DNA from: an uncultured Clostridia bacterium
Lineage (GTDB): Bacteria > Bacillota > Clostridia > TANB77 > CAG-508
DNA length: 64,000 nt
Reading direction: 5' to 3'
Assembly: GCA_934169725.1 (NCBI GenBank)
Contig: CAKPOF010000003.1
Span: forward strand, 62,001 to 126,000
The position numbers and the translations under genes were made by a program. The notes under the pieces were generated by a model, which had not been told where the DNA came from, did not search any database, and saw only the letters and a program-made list of their open reading frames with translations. Each line of letters opens with the position of its first letter. Position 1 is the stretch's first letter. This document shows, piece by piece, positions 44,895-54,536 of the stretch.

Positions 44895-45863
44895 ATGAGC
44901 AAAAATATATTAGTTACAGGAGCAGCAGGATTTATAGGAGCAAATTTTGCAGAATATTTTGTAAATAAACATCCAGATTATAATGTTGTAGTATTAGACA
45001 AATTAACATATGCTGGTAATTTAGATAATTTAAAAAAAGTAATGGATAAAATAACATTTGTACAAGGAGATATTTGCGATTTTGATTTTGTATTAGATGT
45101 ATTTAAAAAATATGATATAAATGGAGTAATTCATTTCGCAGCTGAATCACATGTTGATAATAGTATAAAAAATCCATTTGTATTTACACATACAAATGTA
45201 ATAGGTACACATACATTATTAGAAGCAGCAAAACAAATTTGGGGAGAAGGAAGTTCAAATAAATTTGTACATATTTCAACAGATGAAGTTTATGGTTCAC
45301 TTAAAGAAGATGGGTATTTTACAGAAAAATCACCAATAAAGCCAAGTAGTCCATATTCTGCTTCAAAAGCAAGTTCTGATTTAATAGCTCTTGCTTATAA
45401 AGAAACATATAAAATGAATGTAAATGTTACAAACTGTTCAAATAATTATGGACCATATCAACACAATGAAAAATTAATACCACATATGATTAAATTAGCT
45501 TTAAATGATGAAAAATTACCTGTTTATGGTGAAGGTTTAAACATTAGAGATTGGTTATATGTAGAAGACCATTGTGAAGCTATAGATTTAGTATTCCATA
45601 AAGGTATTTCTGGTGAAAGATATAATATTGGGGGACATAATGAAAGAAGAAATATACAAATAGTAAAACTAATTTTACAAAGATTAGGAAAATCTGAAGA
45701 TTTAATTGAACATGTAGCTGATAGAAAAGGTCATGATTATAGATATGCAATTGATCCAACAAAAATAAAAAATGAATTAGGATGGGAACCAAAAACTAAG
45801 TTTGAAGATGGAATAATAAAAACAATAGATTGGTATTTAGCAAATCCTGATTGGTTAAAATAA
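44895..45863 (+). CDS. rfbB: dTDP-glucose 4,6-dehydratase
   Basis: 322 residues. The Rossmann motif GAAGFIGANF, the catalytic STDEVYGSL and YSASKASSD (Tyr-x3-Lys), and NCSNNYGPYQ identify the NAD-dependent dehydratase. Completes the pathway to dTDP-L-rhamnose. The 93-base gap from rfbC has no terminator that I can see. Confidence 0.97.
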   Translation: MSKNILVTGAAGFIGANFAEYFVNKHPDYNVVVLDKLTYAGNLDNLKKVMDKITFVQGDICDFDFVLDVFKKYDINGVIHFAAESHVDNSIKNPFVFTHTNVIGTHTLLEAAKQIWGEGSSNKFVHISTDEVYGSLKEDGYFTEKSPIKPSSPYSASKASSDLIALAYKETYKMNVNVTNCSNNYGPYQHNEKLIPHMIKLALNDEKLPVYGEGLNIRDWLYVEDHCEAIDLVFHKGISGERYNIGGHNERRNIQIVKLILQRLGKSEDLIEHVADRKGHDYRYAIDPTKIKNELGWEPKTKFEDGIIKTIDWYLANPDWLK

Positions 45864-45898
45864 TAAAGTGTATTATATAAAATGAAATTTAGTTAAAG

Positions 45899-45932
45899 AG
45901 TGATAATATAAATTCTTTTATATTATCACTTT
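45899..45932 (+). terminator. Hairpin after rfbB
   Basis: A perfect 14-bp stem (45899-45912 with 45917-45930), TTCT loop, only a short T-run. Probable terminator of the rfb operon. Confidence 0.65.
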
Positions 45933-45972
45933 AAAAATATAAGTACTATAGATTTTTATATTAGGAGATATT

Positions 45973-46398
45973 ATGGAAAAAATAAAAAAAATATTACAGA
46001 AGATATTAACCAAAGAAGTAATTTTATATATTGCATTTGGAGTGTTTACAACAATAGTGAATCTAGGTTCATTTTTTGTAATGAACACATTATTACATAT
46101 GAACGAAAATTTATCTAATTTTATAGCTATAATACTTGCGGTATTGTTTGCATATATAACTAACAAAGACTTAGTATTTCATTCTAAAGCTGAAAGTGCA
46201 AAAGAAAAAATAATGGAATTTTTAAAATTCATGCTTGGAAGGGCATTTACAATGGTGCTAGAATTTGTTGGTGGCTTAATATTATTTAAAACAGTAATAC
46301 CCGCGATAATTAGTAAATGCTTTATAACAGTCATTGTTATTATATTAAATTTCTTTATTAGTAAATTTTTTGCATTTAAAACAAAAAATAAAGAGTAG
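45973..46398 (+). CDS. GtrA-family membrane protein
   Basis: 141 residues with four transmembrane helices and the GtrA pattern (YIAFGVFTTIVNLGSFFVMN, AYITNKDLVFHSK, RAFTMVLEFVGG). GtrA proteins are thought to flip undecaprenyl-phosphate-linked sugars. The next gene is a GtrB-like transferase, its usual partner, 17 bases on. Confidence 0.9.
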   Translation: MEKIKKILQKILTKEVILYIAFGVFTTIVNLGSFFVMNTLLHMNENLSNFIAIILAVLFAYITNKDLVFHSKAESAKEKIMEFLKFMLGRAFTMVLEFVGGLILFKTVIPAIISKCFITVIVIILNFFISKFFAFKTKNKE

Positions 46399-46415
46399 AA
46401 AGGAAGTAGTAGAAG

Positions 46416-47372
46416 ATGAAAAAAATAACAGTAATAATACCAGCATATAATGAAGAAGAATCACTACCAATTTTATACGAAAGAATGGATAAACTAATGG
46501 AAAGTATGAAAAATTATGAATTTGAAATACTTTTTGTAAATGATGGAAGCAAAGATAAAACAATAGAAATAATAAAACAAATGAGAGAAAAAGATAACAG
46601 AATAAGTTATGTAAATTTTTCTAGAAATTTTGGAAAAGAAATAGCTATGATAGCAGGCCTAGATTATGCAACAGGAGATTGTGTAATATTTATGGATGCT
46701 GATTTACAAGACCCACCAGAATTAATACCAGAATTAGTAAAATATTGGGAAGAAGGGTATGACGATGTATATGCTAAAAGGCGTTCAAGAAAAGGAGAAA
46801 CGTGGCTAAAAAAATTTACTTCAAAAATGTATTACAAAGTATTACAACATCTAACTAAAGTTGAAATCCAAAGAGATACAGGTGATTTTAGATTATTAGA
46901 TAAAAGATGTGTAAATGCATTAAAAAAATTAAGAGAATCACAAAGAAATACAAAGAGTATGTTTAGCTGGATTGGATATAAGAAAAAAGAAGTATTATAT
47001 GATAGAGACCCTAGAGTAGCTGGAACAACAAAATGGAATTATATAAAATTAATGGATTTAGCAATAGATGGAATAACATCATTTACAACATCACCTTTAA
47101 GATTATCTACATTTATAGCAATACCAACATTTATTGTTTTAATTATATATTTTATATATGTAATTATAAAAAGCTTCACTATACATGAAGCAATTCAAGC
47201 TTTTCAAGCTATTATATTGTTGATTTTATTTTTCTCAGCAATTCAAATATTATTATTTGGAATAGTGGGAGAATATTTAGGAAGAATATTTAATGAGACT
47301 AAAAATAGACCATTATATTTAGTAGATGAATATAATGGAAAGAAAGAAATGAATGAAGATGTTGAAAAATAA
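46416..47372 (+). CDS. GtrB-like undecaprenyl-phosphate glycosyltransferase
   Basis: 318 residues. GT2 domain with ITVIIPAYNEEESLPILYERMD, VNDGSKDKTIE, MDADLQDPPELIPEL and GDFRLLDKR, followed by two C-terminal transmembrane helices. It transfers a sugar from a nucleotide donor to undecaprenyl phosphate. With GtrA it would supply side-chain sugars outside the membrane. Confidence 0.92.
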   Translation: MKKITVIIPAYNEEESLPILYERMDKLMESMKNYEFEILFVNDGSKDKTIEIIKQMREKDNRISYVNFSRNFGKEIAMIAGLDYATGDCVIFMDADLQDPPELIPELVKYWEEGYDDVYAKRRSRKGETWLKKFTSKMYYKVLQHLTKVEIQRDTGDFRLLDKRCVNALKKLRESQRNTKSMFSWIGYKKKEVLYDRDPRVAGTTKWNYIKLMDLAIDGITSFTTSPLRLSTFIAIPTFIVLIIYFIYVIIKSFTIHEAIQAFQAIILLILFFSAIQILLFGIVGEYLGRIFNETKNRPLYLVDEYNGKKEMNEDVEK

Positions 47373-47418
47373 AAAGCAGTAGTATTAAGATTAAAACTTT
47401 CTTTTTAAGGAGGAAGAT

Positions 47419-50035
47419 ATGTTAAGATTAGAAAATATCACTAAAGAGTATGTTTCAGGGGATTCAAAAGTTCAGGCTTTAAAGGGAATAAATATAGAAT
47501 TCAGAAAAAATGAATTTGTATCAATTCTAGGTCAAAGTCGGATGTGGAAAAACAACATTATTAAACATTATAGGGGGACTAGATAGATATACATCAGGTG
47601 ATTTGGTTATAAATCATAAATCTACAAAAATGTTTAAAGATAAGGATTGGGATGCATATAGAAATTATTCAGTAGGATTTGTGTTTCAAAATTATAATTT
47701 AATACAACATCAAACTGTTCTTTCAAATGTTGAATTAGCATTGACAATATCAGGTGTTTCAAAAAATGAGAGAAGAGATAGAGCAATAAAAGCACTAGAA
47801 GATGTTGGATTAAAAGAACAAATACATAAAAAACCGAATCAATTATCAGGCGGACAAATGCAAAGAGTAGCAATTGCCAGAGCATTAGTAAATAATCCAG
47901 ATATTATTTTAGCAGATGAACCAACAGGTGCATTAGATACAAAAACTAGTGTGCAAATTATGGAAATATTAAAAAATATATCTAAAGATAAATTAATTGT
48001 AATGGTTACACATAATCCTGAATTAGCTGAAAAATATTCAACAAGAATTGTAAGGATTTTAGATGGTGTGATAACAGATGATTCTAAACCATTTAATGAA
48101 GAAGATAAAAAAGATGAAGAAAAATTAGAGTCAAAAAGTGGTAGAACTTCTATGAAATTTTTTACGGCACTTAGACTTAGTTTAAATAATTTAATGACTA
48201 AAAAAGGCAGAACATTATTAACTTCTTTTGCAGGAAGTATAGGGATTATTGGAATAGCTCTTATTTTATCAATTTCAAGTGGAGTGCAAAATTATATTGA
48301 TAAAGTAGAAGAAGATACACTGTCATCATATCCTGTAACAATTGATGAATCAACAGTTGATATATCAAGTATGATAGAAAACTTAATGGGAAATCAAAAA
48401 AATGATGAAGAGAATTATGAAGAAGGAAAAATATATTCAAAAGATATAATGAATGATATGATATCAACAATATCAAATAAAGTATCTAACAATAATTTGG
48501 AAGAATTAAAAAAATATATAGAATCAGACAATAATGAAATAAAAAATAATGCAAATGCAATAAAATACAATTATGATTTAGATATAAATTTATATAAAAA
48601 CGATACTACTAATGGTATAGTCAGAGTAAATCCAAGTACGGTAATGAATAGTTTAGGAATGCAAGATATGGTTGATGCACATGAAAATACTTCAATGACA
48701 TCTGTATTTGGCTCTACAATGACAACAGGAATGTCTAATACAGATGTATGGGATGAATTAATTGACAATGACTCTTTGCTAAAATCACAATATGATTTGT
48801 TAGCTGGTATATGGCCAAAAGATTATAATGAAGTTGTTTTAATGGTTAATGAAAATAACGAGATAAGTGATTATACATTATATACATTAGGATTAAAGAA
48901 TCAGGAAGAATTAAAAGAAAAATGGAATAAAGTACAAAATGGCGAGAAAGTAGAAGAATCAGAAAGCACGTCATATACATATGAACAGTTATTAAATATG
49001 TCCTTTAAACTAGTTTTAAATTCAGATTATTATCAAAAGGAAAATGGAATATGGATAGACAAGAGCAAAGATGAACAATATATGAAGAAAAAACTAGAAA
49101 ATTCTGAAAGTATAAAGATTGTTGGAATAATAAAACAAAATACTGAAAGCATGTCTACAGATCAATATGGAGGAATTGGATACAAAAAAGAATTAAAAGA
49201 ATATGTTATAAATAAATCAAATAATGCACAAATAGTTAAAGAACAAAAAGAAAATCCAGAAATAAATGTATTTACAGGAACAAAATTTGCAGATAAAGAT
49301 AATCAAAGTTTTGATTATAGCCAATTATCTTCTGAACAAAAAGCTAAAATGGCTACATTAAGTACGGAAGAGTTAGCTAAAATGATGGAAACATATAACA
49401 ACAATGCAAATGCTACATATGATAGCAATTTAAAATCATTAGGAGCTGTCGATGTAAATAAACCATCCTCTATAAGTATATACCCAAAAGATTTTGAGTC
49501 TAAAGATTCAATAACAAAAGCCATAGATGAATACAATCAAAAACAAAGGGCTGATGGAAAAGAAGAAAATGTAATAAATTATACAGATATGATAGGAATT
49601 ATGATGAAATCTGTTAGTCAAATTATAAATACAATAAGTTATGTATTAATATCATTTGTGGCTATATCTTTAGTAGTTTCTTCAATTATGATTGGTATTA
49701 TCACATACATATCTGTATTAGAAAGAACTAAAGAAATTGGTATTTTAAGAGCCATAGGAGCATCAAAAAAAGATATTTCTAGAGTATTTAATGCAGAAAC
49801 ATTTATTGTTGGATTAATTGCAGGTTTAATAGGGATAGGAATAACAATTTTACTAGATATACCAATAACAGCAATAATACATAAATTAACAGAAGTGCAA
49901 GTAACAGTTGCATTACCTGTGATGGGTGGAGTAGTGTTAGTAATAATCAGCATGATTTTAACAATTATAGCAGGATTAATTCCAGCTAAAATGGCAAGTA
50001 AAAAAGATCCAGTAGAAGCATTACGAACAGAGTAA
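47419..50035 (+). pseudogene. ABC exporter (ATPase fused to FtsX-type permease) broken in Walker A
   Basis: The ATG at 47419 has AAGGAGG. The first frame (MLRLENITKEYVSGDSKVQALKGI) ends at 47584. Dropping one C at 47539 restores GQSGCGKTT and joins the downstream frame, giving about 871 residues. Beyond Walker A the signature LSGGQMQRVAIARAL, Walker B IILADEPTGALD and VTHNPELA are intact, followed by a MacB/FtsX permease with a transmembrane helix, a large extracellular domain (about 290-690) and three C-terminal helices. The rest of the gene is undamaged, so the break is recent or a sequence error. Confidence 0.85.
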
Positions 50036-50067
50036 AATATTAGTAATTATTTAAAATTTATAAATAG

Positions 50068-50280
50068 GTTACAATTCACAGTTCAAAAATTTAACTTATA
50101 AAAATTTAATAATATATTATTTTTTATACCTTGGTGTCGCAAACCACATATAAAAATTACTAGTATGTAGTTTGCTCCAATTCACACTCACTATCGTTCG
50201 TTTGGTCGCTTACGCGGTATTTCAAAACAATATATTATTAAATTTCAAAACGATTTATTTCATAGACTGTGAATTGTAAC
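50068..50280. repeat. Structured repeat, copy A
   Basis: Three nested inverted repeats: outer 15-bp perfect arms (50068-50082 with 50266-50280), middle 17-bp perfect arms (50102-50118 with 50229-50245), and an inner stem of 12 bp with one mismatch (50139-50150 with 50164-50175). Between inner and middle stems lies a segment of about 50 bases (roughly 50172-50222) nearly identical to copy B. It fills most of the gap between the ABC exporter and the lipid kinase gene. Confidence 0.75.
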
Positions 50281-50293
50281 ACAAATAAAATTT

Positions 50294-50328
50294 AGCTATT
50301 AAACTTTAAGGTTTGATAGCTTTACTAT
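50294..50328 (+). terminator. Hairpin before the lipid kinase gene
   Basis: AGCTATTAAAC pairs with GTTTGATAGCT (one G-T wobble), followed by a T-rich stretch that overlaps the next promoter. Confidence 0.55.
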
Positions 50329-50349
50329 TTATATAAAATGTGGTAAAAT
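50321..50349 (+). promoter_or_regulatory. Promoter of the lipid kinase gene
   Basis: TTTACT (50321-50326), 17-base spacer, TAAAAT (50344-50349), 32 bases before the TTG start. Confidence 0.6.
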
Positions 50350-50381
50350 TCTTGTATTAATAAAAGAAAGAAGGAAAAAAT

Positions 50382-51293
50382 TTGAGCATAAGAGTCTTAG
50401 CAATTATAAATCCAGCATCTGGAAGAGGAAATATAACTGAATATATAGATGAAATAAGAAAAAACTTAGAAGAAAAAGATATGGAAGTAAATTTAAAAAT
50501 TACTAAAAAAGAATATAATGCCAACCATATTGTAAAAGATAATATAAATGAAAGTGATTTGATTTTGGTATGTGGAGGAGATGGAACTTTTAATGAAACC
50601 ATATCTGCATTAATGGAATTAAATATATCTGATATGAGTATTGCATATATTCCAACTGGTACAACAAATGATTTAGCTAAAAGTCTAAATATGCCAGAAA
50701 AAGATATATCTATTACTAAAAAATTGTTAGAATCTAAAGCGAGAAGATTAGATGTAGGACAATTTAATGAAAATAAATATTTTTGTTATATAGCAGCCTT
50801 TGGAGTTGTAACAGATGTGGCATATAAAACATCACATAAAGCTAAAAATAAATATGGAAAATTTGCATATTATATAAGAGCATTGTTTGAATTAATAAAA
50901 ATTCCAACATATAAAACTAAAATAACATTTGACGAAGAAGAATTAGAAGGAGAATTTGTATATGGAGGAATAAGTAATTCTGAGTCAATAGCAGGATTTA
51001 AATGGTTTGATAAAGAAGATGTAGATTTGTCAGATGGAAAATTTGAAGCATTATTTATACGAAAACCAAAAAAACTTTCAGGATATTTTAGATTAATAAG
51101 TGATTTTAGAAATAAAGATTATATGTCTAATAGAGATTTTGTTTATTTTAAAGCTAATAAAATTACTGTAACAACAGCACAAAAGGTAGATTGGACAATA
51201 GATGGCGAATTTGCAGGAAATATGAATTTTGCAAATATAGAAAATAAAAATAAAGCTATAGAATTAGTGGTATGTGATAAAGATAATAAATAA
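50382..51293 (+). CDS. Diacylglycerol kinase-family lipid kinase
   Basis: 303 residues, DagK/YegS/BmrU family. VLAIINPASGRG, the nucleotide-binding GGDGTFNE, PTGTTNDLAKSL, LDVGQFN and the C-terminal DWTIDGEFAG are conserved. It probably phosphorylates diacylglycerol or a related lipid at the membrane surface. It starts with TTG, eleven bases after GAAGG. Copies A and B of the structured repeat flank it on both sides. Confidence 0.9.
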   Translation: MSIRVLAIINPASGRGNITEYIDEIRKNLEEKDMEVNLKITKKEYNANHIVKDNINESDLILVCGGDGTFNETISALMELNISDMSIAYIPTGTTNDLAKSLNMPEKDISITKKLLESKARRLDVGQFNENKYFCYIAAFGVVTDVAYKTSHKAKNKYGKFAYYIRALFELIKIPTYKTKITFDEEELEGEFVYGGISNSESIAGFKWFDKEDVDLSDGKFEALFIRKPKKLSGYFRLISDFRNKDYMSNRDFVYFKANKITVTTAQKVDWTIDGEFAGNMNFANIENKNKAIELVVCDKDNK

Positions 51294-51319
51294 GTAGTAT
51301 TTTTAAAAATTACAGTTTG

Positions 51320-51469
51320 TTATATCATTTAATATTATATTGTTTTTTATACCTTGTGTGTCGCAATCTTTATAAAAAATAAAAATGAAGATTGCTCCAA
51401 ATCGCACTCACTGTCGTTCGTTTGGTCGCTTACGCGGTATTTCAAACAATATAATATTAAATGATATAA
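51320..51469. repeat. Structured repeat, copy B
   Basis: Perfect 23-bp outer arms (51320-51342 with 51447-51469) and a perfect 8-bp inner stem (51363-51370 with 51388-51395). The core on the right side, about 51392-51446, is almost the same as copy A, as is the left motif TTTTTTATACCTTG. The stem sequences differ from copy A but remain complementary within the copy. Confidence 0.75.
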
Positions 51470-51540
51470 CTAGTGAAAATCATATATCCATAAATAGTAA
51501 TATAAAATAAAGAATTTATAATAAAATTTTATTAAAAAAG

Positions 51541-51569
51541 TTGCAATATTTTGCCAATAATAGTATAAT
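51541..51569 (+). promoter_or_regulatory. Promoter of the processive GT2 gene
   Basis: TTGCAA (51541-51546), 17-base spacer, TATAAT (51564-51569), 56 bases before the ATG. Confidence 0.7.
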
Positions 51570-51624
51570 ATAAAAGGTAGCATAATAATATATAAGAAAA
51601 TATTATTTAAAGAGAGGTAAAAAA

Positions 51625-52887
51625 ATGGATTATTTATATATATTAAGAGAAGCTTTAGTATGGACTGTAACAATATTTTGGTTATACCAAGTAGTAGTTA
51701 GTTTATGTTCTTTAATAAAATTAAAAGATAAACCATTAAAAGTAAACAAAGATCACAGATTTATGGCAATTATACCTGCACATAATGAAGAAGCGGTAGT
51801 TGCTAATTTAGTAGAAAGTTTAAAAAATCAAACATATAATAAAGACTTATATGATATATATGTAATTGCTGATAATTGTACAGATAATACAGCAAAAGTA
51901 GCAAGAGATGCTGGAGCAATAGTATATGAAAGATTTGATGAAACTAAAAAAACAAAAGGATATGCATTAAATTGGTTTTTACAACAAAAAATCAAAGAAA
52001 ATGCACCATATGATGCATTTTTCGTATTTGATGCTGATAATATAGTAGACAAAAATTTCATAAAAAATATGAATAAAAAATTATGTCAAGGTGAAGATGT
52101 AGTACAAGGATATAGAGATATAAAAAATCCTTCTGACAACTGGATTACAGCAGGATATGCAATATTCTATTGGCAAATGCATAGATTTTATCATTTAGCT
52201 AGATACAATATTGGATTATCACCATTACTAAATGGTACAGGTTTTATGGTTAAATTTGATGTTATAAAACCACAAGGATGGGATACAGAAACTTTAACAG
52301 AAGATATAGAGTTTTCTTTAAAAAGAATTATAAAAGGTAAAAAATTAGGTTGGGCAACAGATGCTATTGTTTATGATGAACAACCAACAGGATTTAGACA
52401 AAGTTGGTCACAAAGAAGCAGATGGACAGTAGGACATATTCAATGTATAAAAAAATATACAAAGGATTTAGCAATTGCTGCAAAAGAAAATAAAAAAATG
52501 ATTAATATAGATGGATTATTTTATATAGTAGGAAGTATTCCAATGTTTGTAATAACAATGTTATTATTATTTTCTAATTTTGTAATGTATAATTCATCAG
52601 CTATAACATCAGCAGAATTAATAAAAAATATATTATTCTATTTACTTCCAACATTTGTATTACCAATATTTATAGGAATGTTTGCTATGTGGTTAGATGG
52701 AAGAAAAATTAAACCAATGGCAAAAGGATTACTTTGTTATCCATTATTCCTATTAACATGGATATTTATCAATTTTAAATGTTTATTTATAAGAAATACT
52801 TCATGGGAAAAGATAGACCATGTAAGAAGCATAAAAATATCAGATGTTTCTGATGATGAAAATAAGACTGAAAAAGAATTAATTTAA
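51625..52887 (+). CDS. Processive-type GT2 membrane glycosyltransferase
   Basis: 420 residues: one N-terminal transmembrane helix, a GT-A domain (about 40-290) with IIPAHNEE, FDADN, TLTEDIEFSL and the QRSRW motif (Q-x-x-R-W), then three to four C-terminal helices. TED plus QxxRW marks processive beta-glycosyltransferases such as hyaluronan, cellulose or poly-GlcNAc synthases. The product is not predictable. No pgaB- or bcsB-like partner is adjacent. Confidence 0.87.
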   Translation: MDYLYILREALVWTVTIFWLYQVVVSLCSLIKLKDKPLKVNKDHRFMAIIPAHNEEAVVANLVESLKNQTYNKDLYDIYVIADNCTDNTAKVARDAGAIVYERFDETKKTKGYALNWFLQQKIKENAPYDAFFVFDADNIVDKNFIKNMNKKLCQGEDVVQGYRDIKNPSDNWITAGYAIFYWQMHRFYHLARYNIGLSPLLNGTGFMVKFDVIKPQGWDTETLTEDIEFSLKRIIKGKKLGWATDAIVYDEQPTGFRQSWSQRSRWTVGHIQCIKKYTKDLAIAAKENKKMINIDGLFYIVGSIPMFVITMLLLFSNFVMYNSSAITSAELIKNILFYLLPTFVLPIFIGMFAMWLDGRKIKPMAKGLLCYPLFLLTWIFINFKCLFIRNTSWEKIDHVRSIKISDVSDDENKTEKELI

Positions 52888-52897
52888 TATATATAAC

Positions 52898-52959
52898 ATA
52901 TAAGTGGACGTTTAAACTGTTATTTCTTGAAATGACAATTCATAATGCTCCACTTATAT
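52898..52959. other. Nested hairpin between two glycosyltransferase genes
   Basis: Outer perfect arms ATATAAGTGGA (52898-52908) and TCCACTTATAT (52949-52959). Inside, TGTTATTTC and GAAATGACA (52919-52938) form a second hairpin with one wobble. There is no T-run, so it is not a standard terminator. Confidence 0.55.
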
Positions 52960-52999
52960 TATTATGAGTAAGTTGAATTTGAAAGGGACGAATAAAAAT

Positions 53000-54517
53000 A
53001 TGGAAAAATTAAAAAAAATAAATAAAAAATATTTACATATAGCAATTATTATAATAGGAGTTATATTTTTATTTTTATCATCTTTTCATGAAGATATATG
53101 GTTTGATGAAAGTTATTCAGTTGCTATAGCAAAACACAATTTTATAGATATTTGGCAAATAACTGGACATGATGTGCATCCACCTTTATATTATTGGATG
53201 TTACATATAGTATGGATGATTTTTGGAAATAATGTAATTGCATTTAGATTATTTTCAGTTTTAGCAATTGTATTATTGGGGATATTAGGATATACTCACA
53301 TAAGAAAAGATTTTGGAGATAAAGCTGGTATTTTATTTTCTTACTTGGTGTATTTTTTACCAGTAATGTGTACATATAGTCAAGAAATAAGAATGTATTC
53401 ATGGTCATGTTTATTAATAACACTTTTAGCAATATATGCATATAGATTATACAAAAAAATAAAAAACAAAGAAGAAAAAAATGTAAATAGAAATATAATA
53501 TTGTTTGGTATACTTAGTATATTATCATGTTATATTCACTACTACGCTTTAGTTTCAGCAGGTTTAATAAATTTTGTGTTATTAATATATATAATAAAAA
53601 ATAGGAAAAATGTACCTCATATATTAAGAAACTTTTTGATTTTAGCTTTTGTACAAATAATTTTATATGTTCCATGGTTGATTTACCTAAAAGGTCAAGT
53701 ATCTCATGTAGAAAGTGGTTTTTGGATATATTTGGGAATGAGTACATTAGTTGAAGTGCCTAGCTTCCAATTTAGAAGACAATTAGATACTAATTTTTCA
53801 TTTGATCTAAATACAATAATTGCACTTGTTTCGGCTTTAGCTATGTATATATATATAGGTTTAAAAATGTATAAAGCTAAAAAAGAAAAAAGTGAAATGT
53901 TACCAGGTGTATTAGCTTGGGTTTTGTATGTTGCAGTTATAGCATCTGTTTTAGTAGTGTCTCTAGTTATGAAACAATCAATATTGTTTGCAAGATACTT
54001 ACTAGTTATTACTGGGTTATATATATTTGGAATAGCATTTTTTATGGCAAAAGAAAAGAAAAATTGGTTAATTATATTAATATGTTCAATAATATTGATT
54101 TTAGGATGTATTAGTAATATTACTAACATACAAATAAATTATGATAGTAGTAATATGAAACAAATAGAATATTTAAGAGAAAATATAAAACAAGATGACA
54201 TTATAATATATTCTAATATTGGAAATGGTGGAGTAATAGCTGCATTTTTCCCAGAAAACAAGCAATATTTTTACAATGGTGAATATTGGGATGTAGAAGA
54301 AGCATATAAGGCTTATGGGCCAGCGATGGAAACAATTTATAATTATGAAGATGTATTAAAAGATTATCATGGAAGAATATGGTTAATTGATTCAGAAGGT
54401 TGTGGATTGTATAATGAAATTCCGAAGGATGGATTAAAAACTATAGTAGAACCAACTGAATTTGTAACTAGATATCAAAATTACATATATACAATTGTAT
54501 TGTTAGAAAAAGAATAA
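53000..54517 (+). CDS. GT39-like (PMT/ArnT family) membrane glycosyltransferase
   Basis: About 505 residues with about ten transmembrane helices and a C-terminal extracytoplasmic domain. The first loop carries FHEDIWFDESYSV, followed by GHDVHPPLYY, the acidic and His-rich pattern of GT-C enzymes that use polyprenyl-phosphate sugars. Start choice: ATG 52964 has no ribosome-binding site and would overlap the hairpin edge; ATG 53000 lies 12 bases after AAAGGG. Neither is ideal. Confidence 0.83.
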   Translation: MEKLKKINKKYLHIAIIIIGVIFLFLSSFHEDIWFDESYSVAIAKHNFIDIWQITGHDVHPPLYYWMLHIVWMIFGNNVIAFRLFSVLAIVLLGILGYTHIRKDFGDKAGILFSYLVYFLPVMCTYSQEIRMYSWSCLLITLLAIYAYRLYKKIKNKEEKNVNRNIILFGILSILSCYIHYYALVSAGLINFVLLIYIIKNRKNVPHILRNFLILAFVQIILYVPWLIYLKGQVSHVESGFWIYLGMSTLVEVPSFQFRRQLDTNFSFDLNTIIALVSALAMYIYIGLKMYKAKKEKSEMLPGVLAWVLYVAVIASVLVVSLVMKQSILFARYLLVITGLYIFGIAFFMAKEKKNWLIILICSIILILGCISNITNIQINYDSSNMKQIEYLRENIKQDDIIIYSNIGNGGVIAAFFPENKQYFYNGEYWDVEEAYKAYGPAMETIYNYEDVLKDYHGRIWLIDSEGCGLYNEIPKDGLKTIVEPTEFVTRYQNYIYTIVLLEKE

Positions 54518-54536
54518 TAAAAGGATACATAAGAAT

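Noticed and set aside
45864..45972. Riboswitch between rfbB and gtrA
   Set aside because: The only structure is a simple AT-rich hairpin best explained as a terminator.
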